The translations under genes were made by a program, and so were the position numbers. A stretch of 64,000 nucleotides of DNA, taken from contig CBDFGO010000001.1 of NCBI GenBank assembly GCA_965247125.1, positions 558,001 to 622,000 on the forward strand, in the 5' to 3' direction. This document shows, one piece after another, positions 9,681 to 17,686 of the stretch (position 1 is the stretch's first letter; every line of letters starts with the position of its first letter). The notes under the pieces were generated by a model that was not told the DNA's origin, made no database searches, and was given only the letters and a program-made list of their open reading frames with translations. The DNA comes from CALBJU01 sp965247125 (GTDB taxonomy: Bacteria; Bacteroidota; Rhodothermia; Rhodothermales; UBA10348).

Positions 9681-12600
9681 TATTCAAGAGCTGCAATTGC
9701 TTCAATCCTGCCCGTGGCATGATCAACGGCTCTGAGGGTCGCGCCCTCGGCTTTGAACTCGATCGATCCGATCGCGCTCACAACGGCTTTCGATACAGCT
9801 GCTTCAAGTTTATCCGCGTCGATCGAGCTGGCACCTGCCATCTGGAGGATTCCGCCCTCATTGATCATCGAGAGGAGGGGGTAGTTTCGCGTGGCTGATG
9901 CCGCATTGACCACATATTCGCCGTTGGACAGCCGGGCCGGGATCGAGTCCGAGGTCCCCGTTCCGGGGCCGGTGACGAGTCCTCCGCGGCTGAACGAACG
10001 CGGCTGGCGATCGCCCTGCAAGCGCTCGCGCTCCGCGTCCTGGCTTTCCTGCCTTTTGATCGAGTTAGCGATGGCGGAAGCCAGGATGATGAGCCCGGTA
10101 CCGGCAGCGGCCAGGCGTGCAGCACGTCCCCAAAGGCCAGCGGCGGCGAGCGCGGCAGCCTGCTTGAGCAGCATTTTTCCGATGCTCCTGGCGATGTCGG
10201 CCAGGATCAATTTCATGGCTTTGGCCATGTCATCCATCGATCCCTCGATGCCAGCGATCGAAGCGCCGATGCTTTCCCCGAGCGCCGTAAACGCTTCTAT
10301 GCCGCCCGTCTTGATCGTCTCCATCGTATCGATCATCATCCGGCCAGCCGAATCCAGGGCTTCGAGCTCAAGGATCTTCTGGTATATATCCCAGCGCTCA
10401 CCCGCAGACTGCGCTTCAGCGTAGCGCTGGCGCAAGACTGACAGATTGTGGTTCACGGACGAGAGCGCTCCATCGAGGGCCACGAGTCCGTCTTTGAGCG
10501 CTGCACCGAGATCGAGCTCACCCTCTGGGAGCTCGAATTCTGCTTCGAGCTTGATGGGCACGGGAACAGCATGATCGCTGTTATTCACGTTCTGAAGGTC
10601 TTTTATCAGCTGCTCTTTCCCGCTTCGGAGTTGTTCTTCGAGCTCAGCAAACAGGAGCGGATATTGCTCTGCGTACTCTTCCCGGTACTTCTGAATTTCT
10701 TGATCGACTTCCAGGCTGATCGTTTCCAGGCGTTTTTCTAGTCCCTCCTCCATGAGCCGTAGTTCGAGCTCTCGCCGCGTGAGCGCGTTCTCGATCACAA
10801 CCTGGTCATCGCCGTCTGTGGCTACTGATTCCTTCTTGATCTCCAGTATTTGGGACTCGATCATTTTGAGCTCGCTACGCTTCTGAACCAGCTCGTCCGT
10901 GATCGATCCCTGAGCTTCGAGCTCCTTCACTTCCTTGGCCAAGACAGCGCGCCTGGCTTCCAGATTACTAGCTCCCTGCATCACCGCCTGAGAGATGGCC
11001 GTCGTGACCGAGTGCAGCTGCTCTTGAAGCTCGTTCTGCTGCTCCAATAGGTCGTTCTGCCAGCCGATCACGGTGTTCGTGCGGAAGGGCAGCTCAGCGT
11101 TTCGCTCCAGCTTCTGAGCCGTTTCGTCCAGCTGATCATTAATCTGGGCCTGCTGATCCTTGAGCTCGGCATAGCGCTGGAAGAGCTGCGAGCTGGCCAG
11201 CTCCTTGATGTCGCCCGTCAGACCCTGAATCTGTGTGCGCTGATTTTTGATTTCCTGCGTCGCTTCGCTTGTGCGATTTCGGAACATGAAATACGCCGTT
11301 GCAGCAGTGGCCAGGACGGAGAGCAAAAGCCCGATCGGGTTGCTCTTGATGGCCGTATTGAATCCGAGCTGAGCAATCGTGGCGCGCTGGGTGACGACGG
11401 CGTAGAGCTGCTTTGCAAACGCAGCCGCCCGGATCCTGAGCGCGATCAGGGAGACGATGATCGATTCTGTTTTTAGAATGGCGATGTAGGAGCCCGTCGC
11501 AACGCTCAGCACGGCGATGATCTTGGCAGCTGTCACCATTTCTCCCGTGTGGTTTTTCATCCACATAGCAGCCGTGATCGTGGAGTCGATCACTTCTTTG
11601 AGCTCATCGCTGATTAGGGCGTAGCCGCCGAGCGCGATCGCTTTGACGAGCTCCATCAGCTTCGCCGTGGATCCAGCCAGGTTGTCCGTCTGAATCGCTG
11701 CCTGCTCCTGAGCCGTGTTGGTGTCGGTGACGCGATCGGTCATCTCTTGGACGGCGTCCGCGTTCTTGATCAGCATCGAGGCGGCGGTAATGTTTTCGCG
11801 GCCAAAGATCTTGACCATACCAGCGGCGTCTCCGAGGAGCGGCTGCAATTTTTTCAGCGTCGCTACGAGGCCGTCATTCTCCAGATTCACGTCTTTAATG
11901 CCCAGAGCTGCGAGCTCCTTCATCGACGTTCTGAGGATCGTGACCACGTTTCTAAAATTCGTGCCTGCCTGCGAGCCCTTGAGCATTCTCTGGCTCATCA
12001 CTTCGAGAGCTCCGACTGTGACCTCGAACTCGATGTTGGCATCAGCTGAGGCCGTTCCAGCTTCTTTGATGCTCGCGGCAAGATCAGGTATTTCAGCGGC
12101 TCCGAACTTCGCGCCAGCAGCCAGCGCGTTGACGACGCGGGCGCTTTCTTCTGCCGAGAGGCCAAACTGATTGATGGATCCAGCGACCGCTTCAGCAGCC
12201 GTAGCCAGGTCTGTTTTTGCGGCCAGGCTGAGAGTCACAACCTGCTCGCCCAAAAGCTTAAGACCCGCGACGCCGCCAATCGTCGTGATGTCGATGTTAG
12301 AGGCGAGCAGCTTGTATGCTTCGACCTGATCAACAGCTGCAACACCGGTCCTAATAGACTCAGAAACCGCCGTATCGCCCAGCTCCTTCAGGTCATCGCC
12401 CATGATGCCGGTGATGGCGCTGAGGTCCGAAAGCTGCGATTCTAGCGCCTTACCACCTTCTAGTATGAGACCGGGGATTTGAGCGAGCTTGCTCGTGAGC
12501 GCGGTCACAGCGTTTGCGGCGACGAAGCCGAGCGCGGACTCCATGATGCGTCCGAATCGCGGACCCTCTTTCTGGGCCGTATCGCCAAGACGAACGATGA

Positions 12601-12682
12601 CATCGCCTACACTGTCAACGCCTGTAATCACCTTACCGGTGCCGTCAAGCTTGAGAGTCAGTGTGATCGTCTTGTTTGCCAT
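9680..12682 (-). CDS. Phage tail tape measure protein
   Basis: The 1000-aa protein has the TP901-type core at about residues 75-340, including a long alpha-helical Ala-rich stretch and a QMFGREN-like segment (KIFGREN). Hydrophobic segments follow near residues 385-450, then a coiled coil at about 480-640. A Gly/Ala-rich hydrophobic stretch lies near 870-900. It sets tail length and helps DNA passage. By the usual proportionality a 1000-aa protein implies a tail of roughly 150 nm, which is inference. The ATG overlaps the TGA of the frameshifted chaperone extension by one base. Confidence 0.92.
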   Translation of the reverse strand: MANKTITLTLKLDGTGKVITGVDSVGDVIVRLGDTAQKEGPRFGRIMESALGFVAANAVTALTSKLAQIPGLILEGGKALESQLSDLSAITGIMGDDLKELGDTAVSESIRTGVAAVDQVEAYKLLASNIDITTIGGVAGLKLLGEQVVTLSLAAKTDLATAAEAVAGSINQFGLSAEESARVVNALAAGAKFGAAEIPDLAASIKEAGTASADANIEFEVTVGALEVMSQRMLKGSQAGTNFRNVVTILRTSMKELAALGIKDVNLENDGLVATLKKLQPLLGDAAGMVKIFGRENITAASMLIKNADAVQEMTDRVTDTNTAQEQAAIQTDNLAGSTAKLMELVKAIALGGYALISDELKEVIDSTITAAMWMKNHTGEMVTAAKIIAVLSVATGSYIAILKTESIIVSLIALRIRAAAFAKQLYAVVTQRATIAQLGFNTAIKSNPIGLLLSVLATAATAYFMFRNRTSEATQEIKNQRTQIQGLTGDIKELASSQLFQRYAELKDQQAQINDQLDETAQKLERNAELPFRTNTVIGWQNDLLEQQNELQEQLHSVTTAISQAVMQGASNLEARRAVLAKEVKELEAQGSITDELVQKRSELKMIESQILEIKKESVATDGDDQVVIENALTRRELELRLMEEGLEKRLETISLEVDQEIQKYREEYAEQYPLLFAELEEQLRSGKEQLIKDLQNVNNSDHAVPVPIKLEAEFELPEGELDLGAALKDGLVALDGALSSVNHNLSVLRQRYAEAQSAGERWDIYQKILELEALDSAGRMMIDTMETIKTGGIEAFTALGESIGASIAGIEGSMDDMAKAMKLILADIARSIGKMLLKQAAALAAAGLWGRAARLAAAGTGLIILASAIANSIKRQESQDAERERLQGDRQPRSFSRGGLVTGPGTGTSDSIPARLSNGEYVVNAASATRNYPLLSMINEGGILQMAGASSIDADKLEAAVSKAVVSAIGSIEFKAEGATLRAVDHATGRIEAIAALE

Positions 12683-13220
12683 CAGATGAGATAGTCAGAT
12701 ATGTTACTTGCGATGTGATCGATGCTCCCGATCGTGAGATAGAACATCATGTCTTCGAGCGAGAGCTCGTGCCGGATATGCGTGTGGTCGCTCGCGCTCA
12801 GGCGTGATAGGCCACGGGCGAGGGAAACGCTCTCTGCAATAGAGTCTTTGAGGGCGGAAACGCCGCACCGGTCAGCATAGTGTGAAGCTCGATTTTCTGC
12901 TTTTCGAAATGCTTGAAGCACTCGAAAAAAAAACCAGCTGTGATGAAGGCCACGAGCTCTTCCGCAGCTGGCTTTTCGTACCTCGAAAGGTCTGTGTCTG
13001 AATCCTCGGTGAGCATGATGGCCAGCATCTCGGCTCCCGTTTGGAACGGATCAGAAAGTTCAACCTGGCCAATCTCTTGCTCCCCCTTTCGGACTTTGTC
13101 TGGATCCAGGTCCAGGAGCAAGCAGATGCGCTCGAAGCGATCGTAGTTGATCGGGTTGAAGTCAAATTTGATTTGTACGGTGCTGCTCTTTTCAGCAGCT
13201 TCCGGTGAGTGAGTGTTCAT
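12682..13220 (-). CDS. Tail assembly chaperone, -1 frameshift fusion (GT-type)
   Basis: Reading the 13220 frame up to the T-run and then slipping back one base gives a 179-aa product: 98 residues of the upstream protein plus 81 residues in the -1 frame, ending at 12682. The downstream frame is open from the slip site to its stop, has no convincing start of its own, and its TGA overlaps the tape-measure ATG. This is the arrangement of the lambda G/GT pair, in which the longer product recruits the tape measure. Frameshifting is inferred from the sequence. Confidence 0.8.
12798..13220 (-). CDS. Tail assembly chaperone, short form (G-type)
   Basis: A 140-aa acidic protein immediately upstream of the tape measure and downstream of the tail-tube-like genes, the conserved position of tail assembly chaperones. 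It contains ITAGFFFECF around residues 92-101, encoded by the slippery T-run. Without frameshifting it terminates at 12798. The family is very diverse in sequence, so the call rests on position plus the overlapping -1 frame. Confidence 0.75.
   Translation of the reverse strand: MNTHSPEAAEKSSTVQIKFDFNPINYDRFERICLLLDLDPDKVRKGEQEIGQVELSDPFQTGAEMLAIMLTEDSDTDLSRYEKPAAEELVAFITAGFFFECFKHFEKQKIELHTMLTGAAFPPSKTLLQRAFPSPVAYHA
12924..12935 (-). other. Slippery T-run for -1 frameshifting
   Basis: The minus strand reads GGT TTT TTT TTC in the upstream frame, with nine consecutive T (12925-12933 on the plus strand as A). The heptamer T TTT TTT allows both tRNAs to re-pair after a one-base backward slip. 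The shifted frame then continues without a stop to 12682. Confidence 0.8.
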
Positions 13221-13223
13221 AGA

Positions 13224-13661
13224 TCACGGCGTATAGACGACGGTGTAAGCTCTGTCGGTGCCAGCTGCGACGGACTCGCCCGAGACGAGTACAAAACCAA
13301 ATTCCCCGTCTTCCGCGATCGGATTGGTCTGTATGGATAGGAGCACGCTCGTCTGGACTACTACGGTTTTTCCGTCCGCGCTCGTCCACTGAAGGTCGTA
13401 GCGCGTGAGCCCGATCGATGCTATTCTGACGGTATCCACCGGCACGGAGTCCACGTTGATGCCCTGCACCTTGAAGGGCACTCTCTCGCCCGTCGTGCCC
13501 ATCTGCCCGGAGCCTGCTGCCGCTTGGAGCGCCGCTGGCTGTGGCCACTGGTTGCCCGACTTGGTGAACGTGTCAAGAGTCAGGACGGGAGCCGAGAAAT
13601 TTCCGCTTACTGCGTCAATCTTGAGAACCGAGCAGCCGCCCGGAAAAAGAATTTTAGACAT
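13224..13661 (-). CDS. Tail tube-like protein, paralogue 2
   Basis: A 145-aa beta-rich protein. It shares its layout with the 13671-14096 product: a GG(C/V)xS start, a LTLxxxxxxGxxWPQ segment, a region describing ILLS/ILNVLMKI-like strands, and an ending of the type TSYGTTKVYTY or AAGTDRAYTVVY. Tail-tube subunits usually lie just upstream of the assembly chaperones, as here. The two copies are only partly similar, so one may be the tube and the other a terminator or tube-initiator. No named family was recognised. Confidence 0.6.
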   Translation of the reverse strand: MSKILFPGGCSVLKIDAVSGNFSAPVLTLDTFTKSGNQWPQPAALQAAAGSGQMGTTGERVPFKVQGINVDSVPVDTVRIASIGLTRYDLQWTSADGKTVVVQTSVLLSIQTNPIAEDGEFGFVLVSGESVAAGTDRAYTVVYTP

Positions 13662-13670
13662 GATTGAATC

Positions 13671-14096
13671 CTAGTAGGTGTAAACTTTGGTCGTGCCGTA
13701 AGAGGTCTTTTCGCCCGCGAATTTGACGATGCCGTACTCGCCGAGCTTTACGATGGGCGAGGTGGTGATCTTCATCAGCACGTTCAGGATGAGGAGCGTC
13801 GTGTTTCCGTCCATAGAAATGATCTTCATATCGACGCCCGTGATCGCGAAGGCAAGCAGACGAATCACTTCGATGACCGCTTCATCCTGGTTCAGAGCGA
13901 AAAAGTCGAAATCGCACTCTTCGCCTACGGGTACGCTTTGATTGCCGTAGATCTCTGTCGTTCTCGGAGCGGCCTGTGGCCATTTCTGGCCCTCTTCGGG
14001 CAGCTCTGTAAGAGTCAGGAGCGGCGTGAGGAAATCGCCTCCCGCCTCATCGATGATGACACTTCCGACTCCGCCATGAAATAATTTTAATGCCAT
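13671..14096 (-). CDS. Tail tube-like protein, paralogue 1
   Basis: A 141-aa protein, the upstream partner of the paralogous pair. It contains LFHGGVGSVIIDEAGGDF at the N-terminus and LTLTELPEEGQKWPQ at about residues 27-41, matching the same positions in the second copy. It is preceded by the 66-aa small gene and followed after nine bases by its paralogue. The assignment as tail tube is inferred from position and beta-rich composition. Confidence 0.6.
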   Translation of the reverse strand: MALKLFHGGVGSVIIDEAGGDFLTPLLTLTELPEEGQKWPQAAPRTTEIYGNQSVPVGEECDFDFFALNQDEAVIEVIRLLAFAITGVDMKIISMDGNTTLLILNVLMKITTSPIVKLGEYGIVKFAGEKTSYGTTKVYTY

Positions 14097-14111
14097 TGCC
14101 TTGCTCGATTA

Positions 14112-14312
14112 CTATTCGGTTTCGGTAGTCTCAGGCTCATCCACTGGCACGCTACCAGCTGCTGTGCGCTTGATGCGGGTGTCGGCCTTGAAGAGATCCG
14201 CGTCGCCGAGAACGAATCCGCCTTGCGTACTCGAAACGGTCACGCCATCGCTTCTCACGTAGTCACCCGTTTCCAGGAACGTGAACCGATATTGCTTTTT
14301 AGTCTTAGCCAT
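14112..14312 (-). CDS. Small phage protein, unknown
   Basis: A 66-aa protein with a Lys-rich start (MAKTKKQYRF) and an acidic Glu/Thr tail. It overlaps the end of the 91-aa membrane gene by eight bases. It may be a head-tail connector accessory or decoration protein, but there is no motif to support a function. Confidence 0.5.
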   Translation of the reverse strand: MAKTKKQYRFTFLETGDYVRSDGVTVSSTQGGFVLGDADLFKADTRIKRTAAGSVPVDEPETTETE

Positions 14313-14580
14313 TGTTTGAAGCGAAATAAATGATGAGCTGAAGGACTCCGATCACTAGGAATCCGATCGTAGCCGAAGCCTTGATCACCTGGGCTAGAGT
14401 GGGCCGCGTTTCCTTGATGGTTTTGATGTCCGACTCATTGCTACCTACCCTGTTAAAAAGTTCAATTTTGTCTTTTCGATGGTTCCTGTTTGCCTCCTTC
14501 TGATCGGTGATAAACGTGTCAAGTTTGCCGGTCAGTGCGCCGATGGCTGTGTCGAAATGCTCCTTGGTGATTTCGCTCAT
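14305..14580 (-). CDS. Small coiled-coil protein with C-terminal membrane segment
   Basis: The 91-aa product has a polar helical region (residues 1-65), then a hydrophobic segment (about 68-87, IGFLVIGVLQLIIYF) and a short tail. This is the layout of XhlA-like and other phage membrane-associated proteins near lysis genes. The ATG overlaps the upstream stop (ATGA). No endolysin is adjacent, so a lysis role is only a possibility. Confidence 0.55.
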   Translation of the reverse strand: MSEITKEHFDTAIGALTGKLDTFITDQKEANRNHRKDKIELFNRVGSNESDIKTIKETRPTLAQVIKASATIGFLVIGVLQLIIYFASNNG

Positions 14581-14849
14581 TCGTCAACATGGTCATCCGT
14601 TTGTCCCTGTCCTATGGCGAGCATGACGGTTCCAACGAGCCCCTGGAGGCCCGTTATAATCAGCAGGATGCCGTTGATAATTTCCATGTACGAGTCGGGC
14701 GCAGCGGGAAGCGAGGCCGCAGCGCCGCCAGTGACGCCAGCACCGCCCAAAAGCGCCATGCCGACGCCGCGAACACGTTTCCCTACTCGTGAGGTTTTGC
14801 CTCCGATGAGCCTGGATACAAGCCTGAGTCCTCTTCCTACCTTACTCAT
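14577..14849 (-). CDS. Small membrane protein, holin-like size
   Basis: A 90-aa protein with a very basic N-terminus (KVGRGLRLVSRLIGGKTSRVGKR range, residues 3-25), a Gly/Ala-rich stretch and a hydrophobic segment near residues 58-80. The ATG at 14849 lies eight bases after GGAGG, better spaced than the ATG at 14855, so 14849 was chosen. It overlaps the upstream gene by eight bases. With the adjacent single-spanning protein it could form a holin pair, or it could be virion-associated. Confidence 0.5.
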   Translation of the reverse strand: MSKVGRGLRLVSRLIGGKTSRVGKRVRGVGMALLGGAGVTGGAAASLPAAPDSYMEIINGILLIITGLQGLVGTVMLAIGQGQTDDHVDE

Positions 14850-15300
14850 CGCCATCACCTCCAGTCGCTAAGGGAGCACCAAGAATGTCTACTGCCTGTT
14901 TGCGCCAGTCCTCAGCTATTTCGAGCGTCGTAATGCCCCGCTCAGCAAGGTCCGCCGTCGATGCGTCGGCAAGATCCGCCAGGGTCGCGATCCCGGCCTC
15001 ACGTAGGGCTTCAGCCGTTTTGGGGCCGATACCCGATACGTCTTCGAGGCCGGGGTCACTCTCTTCGTCGGTTGGTGCATTTCCAGAATTTGGAGTGGTT
15101 TCAGCGCCCTCGGAAGCCGTTTCCTCTGGGGCTTCCTCGGGCACCGCGCCGATGTAAAAGTTGTCTTCCTCAGCAATTTTTGCGGCCTGCGCTTCGGTGG
15201 CCATCCCAGAGGCCCCGCCCGTCGCCTGGCTAAACTGAACGCCGTGAAGGATGCCCCTGAAGTAGGGATTGTGGCAGCGGACTGTGATGATCTTTTTCAT
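14842..15300 (-). CDS. Capsid-neighbour protein with helix-hairpin-helix motif
   Basis: About 152 aa from the ATG at 15300 (an upstream GTG at 15354 is less likely). The N-terminus is a small beta domain (MKKIITVRC). An acidic Glu/Pro linker follows. The last 60 residues carry a VSGIGPKTAEALREAG helix-hairpin-helix, as found in DNA-binding proteins and in fused accessory domains of phage structural proteins. It lies directly after the major capsid gene, where head-completion or connector proteins usually sit. DNA contact at the neck is an inference. Confidence 0.6.
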   Translation of the reverse strand: MKKIITVRCHNPYFRGILHGVQFSQATGGASGMATEAQAAKIAEEDNFYIGAVPEEAPEETASEGAETTPNSGNAPTDEESDPGLEDVSGIGPKTAEALREAGIATLADLADASTADLAERGITTLEIAEDWRKQAVDILGAPLATGGDGDE

Positions 15301-15401
15301 TTCTCGGGCGGTATTAAGTGCTGAAGGTGTGACCGGGCCCTTTCCCGAAACCACTCACAGAATCGAGAGGGTAGGCCCAGGTCTGCTCTGGATGGAGCGT
15401 T

Positions 15402-16379
15402 TTATAGCTTGACGTTTCTGATGCGGCGGATGACGCGCTTGCGCTGAATCGCGTTGTCGGCCCTCATCTCGAACTTGGCGCGTTCGCTTTCCTTCTGTTC
15501 GAGCTGATGCAGGTCATCGAACTGGAGGCCGGAGTTGGTCACGATCGAATACTTGCCGTCCCCTGGCTCCATGATGTAGAACGAGGTCGTGTTCAAAAGA
15601 GGCGTTCCGTTGTTGTCCGGCTCGTCATTCTTGATCACGTCGTTCGGCACGCGGATGATTGGAACGCCACCGATGGTCTGCTGAGGGCGGCCAAACAGGT
15701 CGCGAGACTCACCGATGATGTGCTTGACCCGTGCAATCGTGCTCAGGCGAGCAGCAGCCTTCAGGTTACAGCAAACGCCCAGCGGGTTCTTCACCTGATG
15801 CACCCACTCCTCCCAGGCTTCCAGGAACGCATTCCAATTTGCCTCAGGGCCAAGATCAAACGAGTCGCCTGATCCAGCGTCTACGGCGTCGATCACCATC
15901 GTCGTACCAGCGTCAAAGCCTGGAACATCGGTCGTGCCATCGAGCAGATTGATGAGGCCGTTCGGCTGGCGGGGGCTTCCCCCTCCAGTGCCGTTAAAGA
16001 AATCTTGCTCGACGAGCTCGCCCCATTTTTCAAGCTTCGCGGCCAGCTCGCGGTTCAGCCAATCATCGATATTGAGCTTGCCCAGCGCTTCATCTGCGCG
16101 GTGCGAGCGGTCAACGTCTACCGAGTCGCCAAAGAAGGCCAGGCTTCCGCTCGTCTTGGTCGGTGGCACCTTGTCTTCGGGCGTGTACTGCCCGGCGAGA
16201 GCTCTGCGCTGGAGCGTCGTAGTACCGTTGATGATGAAGTAATCAAAATCGGTGCCCTGCAATTCGAAGCCGCTGTGCTGCTCCATGAATCGCAAAAATT
16301 CCGAACTGTTCAGAAGAGCTGCCAGCGCCGCCGAGCCCCGTGGTCCTTCTAGTGTAGATAGCTGTGCAAGTCGTGCCAT
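15402..16379 (-). CDS. Major capsid protein (Mu T-like, HK97 fold)
   Basis: A 325-aa protein immediately downstream of the protease/scaffold gene, the standard position for the major head subunit. Features typical of the family are a central region with NLKAAARLSTIARVKHIIGESRD and GRPQQTIGGVPIIRVP segments, which correspond to the A-domain and a loop found in many Mu-like and HK97-like capsids. There is no signal peptide and the composition is typical of an abundant structural protein. The protein packs as hexamers and pentamers in the icosahedral shell. Confidence 0.85.
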   Translation of the reverse strand: MARLAQLSTLEGPRGSAALAALLNSSEFLRFMEQHSGFELQGTDFDYFIINGTTTLQRRALAGQYTPEDKVPPTKTSGSLAFFGDSVDVDRSHRADEALGKLNIDDWLNRELAAKLEKWGELVEQDFFNGTGGGSPRQPNGLINLLDGTTDVPGFDAGTTMVIDAVDAGSGDSFDLGPEANWNAFLEAWEEWVHQVKNPLGVCCNLKAAARLSTIARVKHIIGESRDLFGRPQQTIGGVPIIRVPNDVIKNDEPDNNGTPLLNTTSFYIMEPGDGKYSIVTNSGLQFDDLHQLEQKESERAKFEMRADNAIQRKRVIRRIRNVKL

Positions 16380-16457
16380 GATTCTTTCTAATAAATGTCA
16401 GAATGAAGAGGCAGGTGAGCGACTGCTGCTCTGAGGGTCTTCCGGGATTAAATGATG

Positions 16458-17524
16458 TCAGGTAAGGTCATTAACGTATTTCATAGCATCAGGCGCGACC
16501 ATTGACCCGAGGCCATTATTAATGGCTGGACCGTTGCTGCCAGTATTCGGAGTTTCAACACGGTGCGGGCGCGTAGCGTTGGCGGCCATAGCGTCCAGTT
16601 CTTTCTTCGTTTCGTCGAAGTCCTGCCGGGCAGAACGCAGGTAGGCCTGTTCGAACTTGGGAAGAATCTTGCGCTCGGCTATGGCGGTATTTACTAAGGC
16701 AAGAACTTTTGACTCTGCGTCATCGGTCTCGCGGCTCGCGTCCGCTTCCTCTAGTTTGCCCAGGCGTGCGAGCACGTCCGGGTCAGAATTCACAGCGGGT
16801 TCCGCTGGGGTTTCAGCTGGAGTTTCCGTTGGCGGCGCGCCGCCTACTTCCTTTTCCGTGGACTTATCTGGAGCCGCGTTTGCAGCTGCCATTTCCGCCT
16901 GCTTGGAATTGTAAGCGGCCTCGATCTGTTCGTCCGTCGCGTCTTCGGGCAGCCCGAGCACGGTGATAAGTTGTCCCTTGCGTTCCATTTCTAAATCGTC
17001 GTCTGTTTTGGAAGATGAATCTGAGGCGGCTGGCCCGTTCAGGCCTTGAGAATTACCGACCGGGTCAATCTCGCCTTCGTCGAAATAGGGCCTGTTCGTA
17101 AGTGCGATTGAGTCCAGTTTCGCACCCATGCGTTCGCCGTCCTTTCCGTTTGTTTCGAGGTAATAGACCGGTGAGAAATACCGAAATTCTCGGTTCTGTA
17201 ATGCGGTGAGGGCAGCTGGCGTAAACTCTGGATACTTGGCATAAAGGCCATCGTCGCGCGCTTCGACTTCTGAAATCCATCCAGCGGCTCTCGTAGATCC
17301 CCACCACAGGGACTCGTGATCGTAATCGATGAGACAGTCGATCGAAAAGCGAACGAAGTTGGCTGCCATTTCATCGACGTGCTCACGGGTGATTTTGTGA
17401 GGGAAGTTGTGATGATATGGGTAGTCTCCGAGTGGGACGATGCGAATAAATTCGTTGGGATCGTCACTAAAACTGATAGGAACAGCATTACAAAAAATGC
17501 CGTCAGGGAGCGATTTGCGGTCAT
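16458..17524 (-). CDS. Mu I-like prohead protease/scaffold, start in a different frame
   Basis: Downstream of about 17500 the reading frame encodes a typical Mu I-type protease: IRIVPLG near the start, IDYDHESLWWG, and an Ala/Glu-rich scaffold-like C-terminus. An internal ATG at 16988 could start a scaffold-only product, as in Mu Z. The only well-placed ribosome site (AAAGGAG, seven bases before ATG at 17524) is in another frame, MTANRSLTAFF. The main frame has no good start near it (GTG 17630 and ATG 17573 lack spacing). A -1 shift at CCC (17507-17509 region) or at the following T6 run would join the two. It could be a sequencing or mutation indel, or real frameshifting. Confidence 0.75.
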
Positions 17525-17629
17525 GCCGAATCTCCTTTCGTGTACTGTTGATGAGGGCTCTTAGCCAGCGCATCCTTAGCGTGGTTTTCGTTCGGCACCA
17601 ACATAAAACGATCCCTATCGGAGGGTCCA

Positions 17630-17667
17630 CTCCTTTACCTTCACATGCGCATGTGAGCCTAAAGGAG
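17630..17667. promoter_or_regulatory. 38-bp palindrome between divergent late operons
   Basis: The sequence CTCCTTTA, three bases, TCACATGC, GCATGTGA, three bases, TAAAGGAG is symmetric apart from the two three-base spacers. The centre is a perfect 16-bp palindrome (17641-17656). It lies between the leftward protease/capsid/tail operon and the rightward portal/terminase operon. It also places an AAAGGAG ribosome-site-like element facing outward on each side. An operator for a late activator is the simplest reading; this is inference. Confidence 0.6.
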
Positions 17668-17686
17668 GGCTGATTCAGGCTCGGAC

